DNA of 64,000 nucleotides, taken from assembly GCF_010868145.1 (NCBI RefSeq), contig NZ_JAAGUY010000001.1:124001-188000 (forward strand), in the 5' to 3' direction. The notes below the pieces were generated by a model. It did not search any database and was not told where the DNA came from. It worked only from the letters and a program-made list of their open reading frames with translations. Each line of letters opens with the position of its first letter. Positions within the stretch are counted from its first letter, which is position 1. Positions 50,201 to 61,981 of this stretch are shown here, piece after piece. The position numbers were made by a program, and so were the translations under genes. The stretch comes from Nocardia cyriacigeorgica (GTDB taxonomy: Bacteria > Actinomycetota > Actinomycetes > Mycobacteriales > Mycobacteriaceae).

Positions 50201-53200
50201 GCGTTCGCGGCTCGAAGGCGTGGATCCGGGCATCCGGCAGGCGACGCGGCGCGTACATTCCACGGAGCCGATCGCGATCGTCGGAATCGGCTGCCGGTTT
50301 CCCGGCGATGTGGCCTCGGCCGAGGACCTGTGGGAGCTGGTCGCGGCGGGCCGGGATGTGATCACGCCCTTCCCGGCGGACCGTGGCTGGGATCTGGAGC
50401 GGCTGTTCGACGCCGATCCGGACAAGCCGGGCACCGTTTACACCCGGGAAGGCGGATTTCTTTCCGCCGCCGGCGTTTTCGACGCCGATTTCTTCGGCAT
50501 CGGCCCACGTGAGGCCGCTGCGATGGATCCACAGCAGCGACTGATGCTCGAGGTCGCCTGGGAAGCCCTCGAGCACGCGGGCATCGACCCCACCGGATTG
50601 CGCGGCACCGATGCGGGTGTGTACGTGGGCGCCAGCTCCTCCGGATATGAGCGCGGGGTGACCGGGGGATACGAGGGCTATCGACTCACCGGGACCTCGC
50701 ACAGCGTGATATCCGGCCGGGTGGCCTATGTTCTCGGCTTGGAGGGGCCCGCGGTCACGGTGGACACCGCGTGCTCGTCCTCGCTCGTCGCGCTGCACCT
50801 GGCCTGCCAGGCATTGCACGAGGGCGAAACCGCACTTGCGCTCGCGGGCGGGGTGAGCGTGGCGGCGAGCCCGGATCTGTTCATCGATTTCGCCCGCCAG
50901 CGCGGGCTGGCGCCGGACGGACGGTCGAAGGCTTTCGCCGCCGCGGCGGACGGCGTCACCTGGGCCGAGGGCGTCGGCGTCCTGGTGCTCGAACGGCTGT
51001 CGGATGCCCGCCGCCACGGCCACGACGTACTGGCCGTGGTGCGTGGTAGCGCGATCAATCAGGACGGTGCGAGCAACGGCCTGACCGCGCCGAACGGTCC
51101 ATCGCAGGAGCGGGTGATCGCGGCGGCGCTGGCCGCGGGCGGTCTGGCGCCCGCCGATGTCGATGCGGTGGAGGCGCACGGGACCGGGACCACCCTTGGT
51201 GATCCGATCGAAGCGCAGGCGTTGATCGCCGCCTACGGCTCCGGACGGGACGAGCCGTTGCGGATCGGATCCGTGAAATCGAATATCGGTCATGCGGTCG
51301 CCGCGGCCGGTATCGGCGGCGTCATCAAGATGGTGCAGGCCCTGCGTCATGAAGCGCTGCCGAAGACCCTGCATGTGGACTCCCCGACACCGCATGTGGA
51401 CTGGTCGGCGGGATCGGTGCGATTGCTGACCGAGCCCGAGCCGTGGCCCGCCTCGGACCGGGTGCGCCGGGCGGGTGTCTCGTCGTTCGGGATCAGCGGC
51501 ACCAATGCCCATGTGATCCTCGAAGAAGCACCGGCGGCCGTCGCGGTCGAGGTCTCCGGTGGTGCGGATCGGCCCGCCGCGATCCCGCTGCTCCTTTCGG
51601 CGAAGACCGACGCGGCGCTGCGTGATCAAGCGGAGCGCTTGCGACAGTGGATATTCGCGCGTCCCGACGCCGATCTCGGCAGCGCCGCGAAGGCGTTGCT
51701 CGAAACGCGTGCACAGTTCGTTGTGCGCGGTGCCGCCGTCGGCACCGATCGGACGGAGCTACTGGCCGGACTGACCGAACTCGCCGCCGGAACCGGAGCC
51801 TCCGCGGGCCGGGTCACGGCCGGGAAGACCGCGTTCCTGTTCACCGGTCAGGGGGCGCAGCGGGCCGGGATGGGCGCCGAACTCTACCGTGCGTTCCCCG
51901 TCTTCGCCCGCGCCTTGGATGAGGTATGTGCCGAGTTCGATGCCCATCTGGGCGCGGTGGATCCAGCGCCGGGCCGGGACCGCGCACTGTCGTTGCGGGA
52001 GTTGATGTTCGACGACGCCGAAGGGCTGCTCGATCGGACGGAGTTCACCCAGCCCGCATTGTTCGCGTTCGAGATCGCGCTGTTCCGGCTGATCGAATCA
52101 TTTGGTATCACCCCGGATCTGCTGATCGGTCATTCGATCGGCGAACTCGCGGCCGCCCACGTGGCCGGTGTGTGGTCGCTGGCCGACGCGTGCGCGCTGG
52201 TGGCCGCCCGTGGCCGGTTGATGGGTGCGTTGCCGGTGGGCGGGGCCATGCTGGCGGCGGCGTGCGGTGGCGAACGCGCGTCCGGTGCCATCGAGGATTT
52301 CCCCGGCCGGGTGTCGATCGCAGCGGTGAACGGACCGGCCTCGACCGTGCTGTCCGGGGACGCCGATGCCATCGGTGAACTGGAGCGAACCCTGGCGGCC
52401 GCCGGGATCAAGACCACTCGGCTGCGGGTGAGCCACGCGTTCCATTCGGCGCGGATGGATCCGATGCTGGCCGAATTCCGGTCGGTGGCCGAGGCGGTCG
52501 ACTCCCGCCCGCCGAATATTCCGATCGTGTCGAATGTGACCGGTGACCTCGTCGGATCCGATCTGACCGACCCGGAGTACTGGGTGCGACAGGTGCGTGA
52601 TCGCGTCCGTTTCGCCGAGGGGGTGGACGCTCTCGTCTCGGCGGGTGTGCGCCGGTTCGTGGAGGTCGGGCCGGACGCGGTACTCGCGGCGATGGTTCGG
52701 GAATGTCTTGCCGAAACCCCGGACGCCGAGGCGGCTGCGGTGGTGATCGCGGCCGCGCGGCGTACCGAAGTGGAGCCGACCAGGTTCGTCTCGGCGCTCG
52801 CTCAGGCCCATATCGCCGGTATCGAGGTGAAGTGGACGGAGCTGTTCGCGGGTTCCGCGGTATCGCGAGTGTCTCTGCCGACGTATGCGTTCCAGCATCA
52901 GCGGTACTGGCTGACACCCACCAGGACAGGTGATGCCAAGACCATCGGCCTCGACGAGCTTCGGCATCCGCTACTCGGTGCCGTGGTCCGGCTGCCCGAG
53001 TCGGAAAGCATGGTGGCGACCGGCCGGATATCGCTGTCGAGTCATCCCTGGCTCGCCGATCATGTGATCGGCGGTGCCGTTCTGGTGCCGGGGACGGCAT
53101 TCGTGGAGTTGGCGTTGCACGCCGGTGCGATGACCGACACAGCGCATCTGGCCGAGCTGGTCGTCACGGCACCGCTGGTGCTCCCGGCGACGGGCGCCGT

Positions 53201-56200
53201 CGAACTGCGCGTCATGGTGGACGGGCCCGATGAGTCGGGGTCCCGGGCGGTGTCGGTGTACTCGCGTCTGCAAAGCGAGCCCGCGCCATCGGCGGTGGAG
53301 TGGATTCGTCATGCGACGGGAACTCTTGTCGCACAGTCGCTGTCGTCTGCGTCCCTCGAGGTCCCGGAGATCTGGCCGCCTGCGGGCGCCGACCCGGTCG
53401 AGATAGCGGGTGGTTACGAAGAACTGGCTCGGCGTGGCTACAGTTACGGCCCGCATTTCCGCGGTTTGGCGGCACTGTGGCGGCGCGGCGACGAGATCTT
53501 CGCCGAACTGACCCTGCCGGAGCAGGCGCATGGCGCGGCGGAGCGGTTCGGGGTTCACCCGGCATTGCTGGACTCGGCCCTGCACGCGGTCCTGCTCGGC
53601 GCCATGACCGAGCCCGTGGCACCGGGCGAGATCCTGGTTCCGTATTCGTGGGAGAACATCGCCCTGCACGCGGTCGGCGCCACCTCCGTGCGGGTGCGAT
53701 CGGTACCGGCTGGAACCGGCGCCGATCGGCGCATCACGCTGACCCTCAGCGATGCACGCGATGAACCGGTCATCGAGTTCGGCGCCGTGACGCTGCGTCC
53801 GGTCTCGATCGACGCGCTCGCGGCCGCTGAGGAACGGACGGAGGCGGCACAGCTGTTCCGGCTGCGATGGGAGCCGGTGGGCCGCAGCGACTCCGCCGCC
53901 CCGGTCATGGCCACCCTCGCCGGTGGTGCCCTGGCCGGGATCGACGTGGACTTCGCATCGGTCGCCGATATCTCCACGGCCCATATCGAGGTGGATGTCG
54001 TGGTGTGGCGGATGCCCGAGTCCTCGGCGGAGGGTCCGGCGGCGGTGCGACGCACGGTGCACGACACCCTCCGGACGGTGAAGTCCTGGCTCGCGGGCGA
54101 GCACGGTGCCGAGGTCCGGCTCGCGGTGATCACCACCGGAGGAGCGGGGCTGCCCGGCGAGGTCCAGGACCCGGCCGCCGCCGCGGTGTGCGGGTTGGTC
54201 CGCAGTGCGCAATCAGAGAACCCGGGGCGGTTCGTTCTGGTGGACGAGGATCCCGCGCAGCCGTTGGATGCCGAACGCCTGGCGATGGTGCTCGGATCGG
54301 GTGAACCACAGGTGGCCGTGCGCGGCGGACAGGTACTTGCGCCGCGATTGGTGGGCGAACCGGCACCCGTCGACACCGAGGCGCCGTCGTTCGGTAACGG
54401 GACCGTGCTCATCACCGGTGGTACCGGTGGTCTCGGCGCGTTGTTCGCTCGGCATCTGATCTCCGAGCACCGGGTACACAGTCTGGTCCTGACCTCGCGC
54501 CGGGGGCCGGACGCGCCCGGCGCCGCCGAACTGGCCGCGGAGCTGACCCGGGCAGGCGCTGAGGTCCGAATTGTGGCGTGCGATGTGTCTGATCGCGATG
54601 CGGTGCGAAACCTGCTGGACACCATCGACTCACAGGGTCGGCTGAGTGCTGTCGTTCATACGGCGGGAGTCCTCGACGACGGCACCGTCGAGACCATGAC
54701 CGGCGAACAGGTGGATCGGGTCTTCGCGCCGAAGGTCGACGGTGCATGGCATCTGGACGAACTGACCCGCCACCGCGATCTGTCGGCATTCGTACTGTTC
54801 TCCTCGATCGCGGGCATTGTCGGGTCGGCCGGACAGGCGAACTACGCCGCCGCGAATACCGCCCTTGACGCGCTGGCCCAACGGCGACGGGACGCCGGGT
54901 CGGCCGCCACCTCGGTGGCATGGGGGCCGTGGAACCAGGACAGTGGGATGACCGGCGAGCTGGACCGGGTCGCCCTCGCCCGGTGGGAGCGGTTGGGTCT
55001 GGGCCAGATCGGCGACGGTGAGGGTCGGCGTCTCTTCGACGCTGCCCTCAGCCGGTCGGATGCCTGCCTGGCCGCGATCCGATTCGACGCCGGTGTGCTA
55101 CGCCGCACCGCCGACATCGAAGCGGTTCCCGCCGTACTGCGCGGATTCGCGCCGCGCGCCACGACGCTGACACGAGCTGCGGCAGCGGATGGTTCGCTCG
55201 GCGCCCGGTTGGCCGGATTGCCGGAGGCACGCCGTGGATCCATCGTGCTGGATGTGGTGCGCGAGCAGGTGGCCGCCGTACTCGGCCACGCGTCACGAGA
55301 ACTGATCGGGGCCGACCGGCCGTTCAGCGAGATGGGTTTCGATTCGCTGGGCGGGGTGGAGTTCCGTAATCGGCTGGACAAGGCGACCGGTGTGCGACTG
55401 CCGTCGACGCTGGTGTTCGACCATCCGACACCGGCGGCTGTGGCCACACTGGTGCTGTCGAAACTCGTACCGGCGCAGGTGGAAACGGCTGCGAAGGCCG
55501 TGCGTCGGGTGCGGGCGGATGAACCCATCGCGATCGTCGGGATGGCCTGCCGGTACCCGGGCGGGGTTGAATCACCGGACGGGCTCTGGGATCTGGTCGC
55601 CGCGGGAACGGACGCGATCAGCGAGTTCCCGGCCGACCGCGGCTGGGACCTGGAGCGGCTGTTCGATCCCGACCCCGCGCATTCGGGGACCTCGTATGTG
55701 CGTTCGGGTGGATTCCTTCGGGACGCGGCTGATTTCGATGCCGGATTCTTCGGTATCGGACCCCGCGAGGCCATGGCCATGGATCCGCAGCAGCGGCTGC
55801 TGCTCGAGGTGTCCTGGGAGGCATTGGAGCACGCCGGAATCGATCCGGTGTCGTTGCGCGGCAGCGATACCGGCGTCTACACCGGCGTGATGTACCAGGA
55901 CTACGAAACCGTGATCCGCCAGGCCGGACCCGAGGTGGAGTCCTATGCCCTGACAGGATCGCTCGGCAGTGTGGTGTCGGGCCGGGTGGCCTACGCGCTC
56001 GGTCTGGAGGGCCCCGCGCTCACCATGGACACCGCGTGTTCCTCCTCGCTGGTCGCCCTGCATGTGGCCTGCCGCGCTCTGCGTCAGGGGGAGAGTTCGC
56101 TGGCCCTGGTCGGCGGTGCGACCGTGATGACGACGCCCACGGTGTTCGTGGACTTCTCTCGCCAGCGTGGGCTGGCCAAGGACGGCCGGTGTAAATCGTT

Positions 56201-59200
56201 CTCGGCGGCCGCCGACGGTGTCGCCTGGGCCGAGGGTGCGGGCGTACTGGTGATGGAGCGACTGTCGGATGCGCGGCGGCTCGGCCACACCGTCCTGGCG
56301 GTCGTACGCGGCAGCGCGATCAATCAGGACGGTGCGTCGAACGGCTTGACCGCGCCGAACGGCCCGTCGCAGGAGCGGGTGATCGCCGCGGCGCTGGCGG
56401 ACGCCGGATTGCGCGCGGCGGATGTGGATGCCGTGGAAGCGCACGGCACCGGGACCGCGCTGGGTGATCCGATCGAGGCGCAGGCATTGCTCGCCACCTA
56501 TGGCCAGGAGCGGGCGGAGCCGCTGCGTCTCGGATCGCTGAAATCGAATATCGGGCATTCGCAGGCCGCCGCAGGAGTGGGTGGCGTGATCAAGATGGTG
56601 CAGGCTCTGCGGCACGAGATGATGCCGAAGACACTGCACGTGGACGAGCTGTCACCGCATGTGGACTGGTCGGCCGGATCGGTGCGGGTGCTGACCGAGG
56701 CGCAGCCCTGGCCCGCCGGTGGCCGGGTACGGCGGGCGGGTGTGTCGTCCTTCGGTATCAGCGGAACGAACGCACACGTGATCGTGGAGGAGGCGCCGCG
56801 CCCGGCGCCTGCTGGAGCCCGAGCGATTCCGAGCGGTTCGGGCGGACCGAATGGATCGAACGAATTCGACGGATCAGCCGGTACGGGGGAATCAGCCGAA
56901 CGCCACGCCGAGGTGAGCGTCTGGACACTGTCGGCGGACAGCCCGGAGGCATTGCGCGGCCAAGCCGCTCGGCTCTCCGCATGGGTGGACGCCCACCCGG
57001 ACGCGAACCTGACGGAGGTGGCGTCGACCCTGCTGCGCCACCGCGCCCAGCTGGAGTGGCGCGGTGCGGTGGTCGGCCGGGAGCGTGCCGATCTCACGTC
57101 CGGGCTGGCCGGTCTGGCCGAGGCGGTGGCACAACCGCCCACCGGCAACGCGACGTCGGGTCGCGCGACCACGGAGCGCCGGGTGGCCTTCGTCTTCCCC
57201 GGCCAGGGAAGCCAGTGGCCGGGTATGGCGGCGGAACTGCTGGCCGCGGGCGGGCCCTTCGCCGAGGCGATCGAGGAATGCGAAGCGGCGCTGGCGCCGT
57301 TCATCGATTGGTCGCTGACCGCGGTACTGCGTGGCGAGCCGGACGCCGCGGCACTGGAACGAGTCGATGTGGTGCAGCCCGCGCTATTCGCGGTGCTGGT
57401 GTCGCTGGCCCGGGTGTGGCGCGCGAGCGGCGTGGAACCGGCCGTGGTAATCGGGCATTCGCAGGGCGAGATCGCGGCCGCCGTGGTGGCGGGCGGGCTG
57501 TCGCTGGCCGACGGTGCGCGAATCGTGGCGCGGCGCTCCCGGATCGTTGCCGAGGAACTGGCGGGCGCGGGCGGTATGGCCTCGGTGAACCTGTCCGCCG
57601 ACGCGGTGACGGAACGGCTGGCCCGGTTCGGGGACCAGCTGTCCGTGGCGGCTGTGAACGGCCCAGGACAGATCGTGATCTCGGGTGCCGCGCAGGCCGT
57701 GACGGAATTCCTGGACGAATGCGCGGCCGCCGGCGTGTGGGCGAAACGCATCCCGGTGGATTACGCTTCGCACTCCCACGCGGTGGAGTCGATCCGCGAT
57801 CGGGTGCTGGCCGAACTGGACCAGGTGTCACCGATGACCGGTTCAGTGCCGTTCTTCTCGACGGTGTCCGCCGACTACGCCGATACCGCGACGCTGGACG
57901 CGGGGTATTGGTATCGCGGACTGCGCGAGCAGGTGCGTTTCGCCGAATCGATCGAAGCCTTGCAGCGTGCGGGAATCAACGCCTTCATCGAGGTGAGCCC
58001 GCATCCGGTGCTCACGATGGGGATCGAACTGACCGTCGAATCGATCGACCTGGCCGATCAGGTGGCCGTCCTCGGCACGCTGAGACGTGAGCAGGGCGGC
58101 CGGCAGCAGTTCGCCGCTGCGCTGGCGGGCGCGCACTGCGCCGGTATCGAGGTCGCGGCACAGGCGCTGGCTCCGGCCGCCGCTCGATTGGAGTTGCCGA
58201 CGTATGCGTTTCAGCGTCGGCGCTACTGGCCGAAACCGGTCGGTGTGCCGACCGAACAACGGTCGGGTCTGGATGCCGTCGAACATCCACTGCTCGGTGC
58301 GATGGTGCGGATGCCGGATTCGCGGGATGTGGTGTTCGCGGGCCGGGTGTCGGCGGCTGATCAGCCGTGGCTGACCGAGCATGCGGTGGCCGGGGTGGCG
58401 CTGCTGCCCGGCACTGCCATGGTGGATCTGGTGATGCAGGCGGGAACGTTGCTCGGCTGTCCGGAAGTGGCGGATCTGACGATCGAGGCACCGTTGCCGG
58501 TGCCGTCGGCCGGATCTGTCGATCTGCGGGTGGTCGTGGCAGCGCCCGATACGCGAGGCGCACGATCGGTGTCGTTGTATTCGCTGCCCAGTCAGGATGA
58601 TTCGGACGGATGGGTGCGGCATGCGAGCGGTACCGTCACCTCCGAACCGGCGACGGTACCCGCCGCGGATCTGGTCGAATGGCCGCCCACGGGCGCGGTG
58701 GCGATGCCGATCGAGGACGCCTATGCGGAGCTGGCCGACCAAGGCTACGAGTACGGACCCCTGTTCCGCGGCTTGACCACGCTGTGGCGGCGCGGTGACG
58801 AGGTGTTCGCGGAGGTGGCGTTGCCGGAGGCGGCCCGGTCGGAGGTCACCGGCTTCGGTATCCACCCCGCGCTACTGGACGCCGCGCTGCACGCGATCCT
58901 GCTCGGCGGGCTGGCTCCCGCCACCCCGGACGGAGCGATCGCCGTCCCGTTCTCCTGGGCGAACTTCACGCTGCACGCGACGGGCGCGACGGCACTTCGG
59001 GTACGCGCGGCCAGGACCGACGTCACGACCGGAAACGACCAGATCGCACTCACCCTCGCCGATCCCGCGGGACTGCCAGTGGCCGAACTGGGCGCGTTGA
59101 CATTGCGGCCCATGCCGATTCACACTCTCGGCGCGGCGGGCGGACGGCCCGACGCGGTCGGCTACGCCGTGGAATGGCTCGCGCTGCCCGCACCGGGTAC

Positions 59201-61952
59201 CGACGACACGGCGGACGCTTCCTGGGCACTCACCGCCGAGGCCGAAACCGTCACGGTCGCGGGACAGGCGGCGACGGTGCTGCGCCTGGACGAGCCGTCC
59301 GGTGCGGGCGATCTCCCCGCACTGGTACGAGACTCGGTGACCGACCTGACCGCGCGGATGCAGCGATTACTGCAAGCAGACGAACTCGTGGTGGTCGTGA
59401 CCCGGCAGGCGATGGCAGTGCATCCCGGCGAACCCGTGGATCTGCCCGGCGCTGCGGCCTGGGGTCTGCTGCGCACCGCGCAGAGCGAGAATCCGGGACG
59501 GATATTCGTCGTCGATGTCGACGAATGGACGGACTATCGGCGCGGTGCGGAACTGGCAGTGACCACCGGCCGCGAACCGGAACTGGCGGTGCGCCGTGGC
59601 GTGGCGTATATGCCGCGGTTGCGGCGCGCCAGTGGGGGCATCGCCGGGGCCGCGGCGGCTCTGCGGTCACCGGGCTTGGCATTCGGTGACCGCGGTCAGG
59701 GCACGCTGGACGAGGGCAATTTCGTCTTGGCCGATGATCCGCGCGCACGGGAACCGCTGCGGCCAGGACAGGTCCGAGTGGGTGTGCGGGCGGTCGGGCT
59801 GAATTTCCGGGACGTGCTCGTCGCGCTCGGGACCTATCCCTTCCCGGACGCCAGGATCGGCGGTGAAGCGGCGGGAATCGTGCTCGAGGTCGCCGACGAC
59901 GTCACCGAATTCGCCCCCGGTGACCGGGTTTTCGGCTTCCTCTGGGGCGTCGATTCGGTGGCCGTCGCCGACCGCAGGCTGCTCGCCCGGATGCCTCGCG
60001 GCTGGTCGTTCACCCAGGCCGCCGCGGTGCCCGTGGTGTATGCGACCGCCTACTACGGACTGGTCGACCTCGCCGCCGCGCAGCCGGGCCAAACCCTCTT
60101 GCTGCATGCGGCCACCGGCGGCGTCGGCATGGCGGCGGTGCAGCTCGCGCGGCATCTTGGGCTACGGATGCTGGTCACCGCCAGTACCCCGAAGTGGGAT
60201 GTGCTGCGGGGGATGGGATTCGACGATTCCGTGATCGGCGATTCGCGCACGCTGGAATTCGAACGGAAGTTCCTCGACGCCACCGATGGTCGCGGCGCCG
60301 ATATCGTGCTGGACTCGCTGGCCGGTGAATTCGTGGACGCATCGCTGCGCTTGCTACCGCGTGGCGGCCGGTTCGTCGAGATGGGCGTGCTCGATCGGCG
60401 TGATCCCGCCGAGGTGGCTGCCGCCCATCCCGGCGTCGACTACCGCAGTTTCGTCCTGCTCGATGTGGACCCGGACCGGCTGCACGAGATCCTGACGACA
60501 TTGGTCGGCCTGTTCGACACCGGGGCGCTCGCGCCCTTCCCGACCACCGCATGGGACCTGCGGCAGGCGCCGGAAGCCTTCCGGCACCTCGGCCAGGCCC
60601 GGCATATCGGCAAGAACGTGCTCACCGTGCCCACGCCGCTGCGCTCGGAAGGCACCGTACTGATCACCGGCGGCACCGGGGTGCTCGGCGCGCTCGCGGC
60701 ACGGCAGCTGATCACCGAATACGGTGTGCGGCGGCTGGTGCTGGCGGGCAGGCGTGGTCCGGAAGCGCCCGGTGCGACCGAACTGGGTGCCGAACTCACG
60801 GCATTGGGCGCGCAGGTCGACATCGTCGCCTGCGATGTGGCCGACCGGGCCGCGGTGGACGCGATGCTGGCGACCATCCCGCCCGAGCATCCGCTGATCG
60901 GTGTCGTCCACACGGCGGGCGTGCTCGCCGACGGGCTGTTCACCGCGATGACACCCGAACAGATCGCGACCGTACTGCGGCCGAAGGTGGATGCCGCATG
61001 GAACCTGCACGAGGCGACCAAGACGCTGGATCTGTCACTGTTCGTGCTCTACTCCTCGCTGACCGGAGTCATCGGTACCCCCGGCCAGGCGAACTACGCC
61101 GCGGCCAATGTCTTCCTCGACGCGCTGGCCCAGCATCGGCACGTACACGGCCTGCCCGCGACGTCGGTGGCCTGGGGGCTGTGGGAACAGAGCACCGGGA
61201 TGACCGGCGACCTCGGGGCAGCCGATCTGGCCAGATTGCGGCGTGAAGGCATCCTCGCCCTGCGCGCCGAGGACGGTATGGCGCTGTTCGACGCGGCGCT
61301 TGCGACCGGTGATGCGGCGTTCGTGGCCGCACGGATCGACCGGGCGGCGCTCGCCGACACCGACGACGGCGAGGTCCGCGCGATGATGCGTGGACTGTCC
61401 GGGCCACCGCGGCGGCGCAGAGCCGCCGAGCAGAACGAATCGTCCGGTCTGCTGCCGCGAGTGGCAGGCCGGTCGGCGGCCGAGCAGGACCAGATCATCC
61501 TCGAGGTGATCCGGACCCAGGCGGCGAACGTCCTGGGGCATACCGGTGCGGAATCAGTGCTCGCGGACAAGCCGTTCACCGATATCGGATTCGATTCGCT
61601 CGGCGTCATGGAGTTCCGCAACCGGCTGCGCTCGGCCCTCGGCGTCCAGGTGCCCGCGACCGCGATGTTCGACTATCCGACGCCGGAGGCATTGGGCGCG
61701 TATCTGCGGCAGCAGATCGTGCCGGACGACGATCCCGCCGAGCGGATCGCGGCCGAGGTCGAATCGCTGGCACGCAGCTGCGCCGCGGCCGAGCTGTCGG
61801 CCACCGACCGTTCGGAGATCGCCGCCCGGTTGGCGGCCCTGCTGAGCGAGCTCGCTGACCAGGACACCGAGACGATCGACCTGCCAGGTTCCGTCGACGG
61901 CCTCGACAGCGCCGACGACCGCGAACTCTTCGAATTCATCGACCACCTATAG
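47235..61952 (+). CDS. Type I modular PKS, loading module plus two extension modules
   Basis: 4905 residues. Loading: KSQ with Gln160 in place of Cys (DSGQSSSL), AT Ser610 with YASH at 711 (methylmalonyl, decarboxylated to a propionyl starter), ACP Ser953. Module 1: KS Cys1180, AT Ser1634 with HAFH at 1734 (malonyl), DH His1943/Asp2113, KR (2394; Tyr2537; LDD), ACP Ser2704. Module 2: KS Cys2935, AT Ser3409 with YASH at 3510 (methylmalonyl), DH His3716/Asp3882, ER (about 4155-4460, Tyr4201), KR (4478; Tyr4621; LAD instead of LDD), ACP Ser4788. The C-terminus (ELFEFIDHL) is a docking tail. AGAGGAAA precedes the ATG at 47235. It is the assembly-line start. Confidence 0.95.
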   Translation: MVESANEIAIVGMSCRLPGAADLTQFWRLLRDGREAIGSAPADRPGVDETAGFLDTATEFDADFFGVPPNEARSIDPQQLLGLELSWEALEDARLLDRHGARAGVFLGSTGTDFAEIVAAQGRSGLGRHTLSAVGRGMAANRISNYYGFTGPSLVVDSGQSSSLVAVHLACASLRSGECDIALAGGLNLILSPLSGERYEHFGAHSPSGKCYTFDERADGTVRGEGGGVIVLKPLARAVADGDRIYAVIRGSAVDSGNERRVLGAPSTAAQTSVIRDALTAAAVDPASVHYVELHGTGTPAGDPVEATALGDTYGATRSADSALIVGSVKTNIGHLEGAAGIVGLIKTALCLRHRELVPSLNFHTPNPRIPLAALGLRVATATEPWSAATLRRAGVSSFGMGGTNAHAVLEEAPVPAAGEPVTAAERTRPVALVLSGQSPAALRAQAVRLREWLAEHPGADATEVAHSLLRSRTSLEWRGAVAGHRIEAFDAGLAALADPAGADDRLAVIGRAASRQAVFVFPGHGSQWAGMGAQLLASDQVFAAAIVECEAALAPFVDWSLTAVLRGAEGAPSLEREDVVQPVLFAVSVALARVWRASGVEPAAVVGHSQGEIAAAVVAGGLSLADGARVVAVRSRALTEELSGSGGMAAVALAADAVLARMRPFGDRLSIGAVNGPGQTVVTGELDALTEFLDGCAAAGVWAKRIPIDYASHSPAVERIRDRLLAGWAPIRPKSGTVLFFSTVTANFVDTADLDAGYWYRGLREPVRFADAVEALLRAELNAFVETSPHPVLTAAIEVTADALGKTGQVAVLGTLRRGQGGPEHVTAALARAYCAGLEVAPQMLAPHAPMVDLPVYAFQRRRCWTPGVGAGAESGDARQAALLPEAPPAADTAAQITDSGPLAPRLFAAPEPERDALVLAVVAEQAALILGHDSPDAIHPELPFTAAGFDSLSGQQLRNRLVAATGVQLPATLVFDHPTPAAVARLVRSRLEGVDPGIRQATRRVHSTEPIAIVGIGCRFPGDVASAEDLWELVAAGRDVITPFPADRGWDLERLFDADPDKPGTVYTREGGFLSAAGVFDADFFGIGPREAAAMDPQQRLMLEVAWEALEHAGIDPTGLRGTDAGVYVGASSSGYERGVTGGYEGYRLTGTSHSVISGRVAYVLGLEGPAVTVDTACSSSLVALHLACQALHEGETALALAGGVSVAASPDLFIDFARQRGLAPDGRSKAFAAAADGVTWAEGVGVLVLERLSDARRHGHDVLAVVRGSAINQDGASNGLTAPNGPSQERVIAAALAAGGLAPADVDAVEAHGTGTTLGDPIEAQALIAAYGSGRDEPLRIGSVKSNIGHAVAAAGIGGVIKMVQALRHEALPKTLHVDSPTPHVDWSAGSVRLLTEPEPWPASDRVRRAGVSSFGISGTNAHVILEEAPAAVAVEVSGGADRPAAIPLLLSAKTDAALRDQAERLRQWIFARPDADLGSAAKALLETRAQFVVRGAAVGTDRTELLAGLTELAAGTGASAGRVTAGKTAFLFTGQGAQRAGMGAELYRAFPVFARALDEVCAEFDAHLGAVDPAPGRDRALSLRELMFDDAEGLLDRTEFTQPALFAFEIALFRLIESFGITPDLLIGHSIGELAAAHVAGVWSLADACALVAARGRLMGALPVGGAMLAAACGGERASGAIEDFPGRVSIAAVNGPASTVLSGDADAIGELERTLAAAGIKTTRLRVSHAFHSARMDPMLAEFRSVAEAVDSRPPNIPIVSNVTGDLVGSDLTDPEYWVRQVRDRVRFAEGVDALVSAGVRRFVEVGPDAVLAAMVRECLAETPDAEAAAVVIAAARRTEVEPTRFVSALAQAHIAGIEVKWTELFAGSAVSRVSLPTYAFQHQRYWLTPTRTGDAKTIGLDELRHPLLGAVVRLPESESMVATGRISLSSHPWLADHVIGGAVLVPGTAFVELALHAGAMTDTAHLAELVVTAPLVLPATGAVELRVMVDGPDESGSRAVSVYSRLQSEPAPSAVEWIRHATGTLVAQSLSSASLEVPEIWPPAGADPVEIAGGYEELARRGYSYGPHFRGLAALWRRGDEIFAELTLPEQAHGAAERFGVHPALLDSALHAVLLGAMTEPVAPGEILVPYSWENIALHAVGATSVRVRSVPAGTGADRRITLTLSDARDEPVIEFGAVTLRPVSIDALAAAEERTEAAQLFRLRWEPVGRSDSAAPVMATLAGGALAGIDVDFASVADISTAHIEVDVVVWRMPESSAEGPAAVRRTVHDTLRTVKSWLAGEHGAEVRLAVITTGGAGLPGEVQDPAAAAVCGLVRSAQSENPGRFVLVDEDPAQPLDAERLAMVLGSGEPQVAVRGGQVLAPRLVGEPAPVDTEAPSFGNGTVLITGGTGGLGALFARHLISEHRVHSLVLTSRRGPDAPGAAELAAELTRAGAEVRIVACDVSDRDAVRNLLDTIDSQGRLSAVVHTAGVLDDGTVETMTGEQVDRVFAPKVDGAWHLDELTRHRDLSAFVLFSSIAGIVGSAGQANYAAANTALDALAQRRRDAGSAATSVAWGPWNQDSGMTGELDRVALARWERLGLGQIGDGEGRRLFDAALSRSDACLAAIRFDAGVLRRTADIEAVPAVLRGFAPRATTLTRAAAADGSLGARLAGLPEARRGSIVLDVVREQVAAVLGHASRELIGADRPFSEMGFDSLGGVEFRNRLDKATGVRLPSTLVFDHPTPAAVATLVLSKLVPAQVETAAKAVRRVRADEPIAIVGMACRYPGGVESPDGLWDLVAAGTDAISEFPADRGWDLERLFDPDPAHSGTSYVRSGGFLRDAADFDAGFFGIGPREAMAMDPQQRLLLEVSWEALEHAGIDPVSLRGSDTGVYTGVMYQDYETVIRQAGPEVESYALTGSLGSVVSGRVAYALGLEGPALTMDTACSSSLVALHVACRALRQGESSLALVGGATVMTTPTVFVDFSRQRGLAKDGRCKSFSAAADGVAWAEGAGVLVMERLSDARRLGHTVLAVVRGSAINQDGASNGLTAPNGPSQERVIAAALADAGLRAADVDAVEAHGTGTALGDPIEAQALLATYGQERAEPLRLGSLKSNIGHSQAAAGVGGVIKMVQALRHEMMPKTLHVDELSPHVDWSAGSVRVLTEAQPWPAGGRVRRAGVSSFGISGTNAHVIVEEAPRPAPAGARAIPSGSGGPNGSNEFDGSAGTGESAERHAEVSVWTLSADSPEALRGQAARLSAWVDAHPDANLTEVASTLLRHRAQLEWRGAVVGRERADLTSGLAGLAEAVAQPPTGNATSGRATTERRVAFVFPGQGSQWPGMAAELLAAGGPFAEAIEECEAALAPFIDWSLTAVLRGEPDAAALERVDVVQPALFAVLVSLARVWRASGVEPAVVIGHSQGEIAAAVVAGGLSLADGARIVARRSRIVAEELAGAGGMASVNLSADAVTERLARFGDQLSVAAVNGPGQIVISGAAQAVTEFLDECAAAGVWAKRIPVDYASHSHAVESIRDRVLAELDQVSPMTGSVPFFSTVSADYADTATLDAGYWYRGLREQVRFAESIEALQRAGINAFIEVSPHPVLTMGIELTVESIDLADQVAVLGTLRREQGGRQQFAAALAGAHCAGIEVAAQALAPAAARLELPTYAFQRRRYWPKPVGVPTEQRSGLDAVEHPLLGAMVRMPDSRDVVFAGRVSAADQPWLTEHAVAGVALLPGTAMVDLVMQAGTLLGCPEVADLTIEAPLPVPSAGSVDLRVVVAAPDTRGARSVSLYSLPSQDDSDGWVRHASGTVTSEPATVPAADLVEWPPTGAVAMPIEDAYAELADQGYEYGPLFRGLTTLWRRGDEVFAEVALPEAARSEVTGFGIHPALLDAALHAILLGGLAPATPDGAIAVPFSWANFTLHATGATALRVRAARTDVTTGNDQIALTLADPAGLPVAELGALTLRPMPIHTLGAAGGRPDAVGYAVEWLALPAPGTDDTADASWALTAEAETVTVAGQAATVLRLDEPSGAGDLPALVRDSVTDLTARMQRLLQADELVVVVTRQAMAVHPGEPVDLPGAAAWGLLRTAQSENPGRIFVVDVDEWTDYRRGAELAVTTGREPELAVRRGVAYMPRLRRASGGIAGAAAALRSPGLAFGDRGQGTLDEGNFVLADDPRAREPLRPGQVRVGVRAVGLNFRDVLVALGTYPFPDARIGGEAAGIVLEVADDVTEFAPGDRVFGFLWGVDSVAVADRRLLARMPRGWSFTQAAAVPVVYATAYYGLVDLAAAQPGQTLLLHAATGGVGMAAVQLARHLGLRMLVTASTPKWDVLRGMGFDDSVIGDSRTLEFERKFLDATDGRGADIVLDSLAGEFVDASLRLLPRGGRFVEMGVLDRRDPAEVAAAHPGVDYRSFVLLDVDPDRLHEILTTLVGLFDTGALAPFPTTAWDLRQAPEAFRHLGQARHIGKNVLTVPTPLRSEGTVLITGGTGVLGALAARQLITEYGVRRLVLAGRRGPEAPGATELGAELTALGAQVDIVACDVADRAAVDAMLATIPPEHPLIGVVHTAGVLADGLFTAMTPEQIATVLRPKVDAAWNLHEATKTLDLSLFVLYSSLTGVIGTPGQANYAAANVFLDALAQHRHVHGLPATSVAWGLWEQSTGMTGDLGAADLARLRREGILALRAEDGMALFDAALATGDAAFVAARIDRAALADTDDGEVRAMMRGLSGPPRRRRAAEQNESSGLLPRVAGRSAAEQDQIILEVIRTQAANVLGHTGAESVLADKPFTDIGFDSLGVMEFRNRLRSALGVQVPATAMFDYPTPEALGAYLRQQIVPDDDPAERIAAEVESLARSCAAAELSATDRSEIAARLAALLSELADQDTETIDLPGSVDGLDSADDRELFEFIDHL

Positions 61953-61981
61953 CTGAATCAGCACGATCAGGAGCCCCACCG

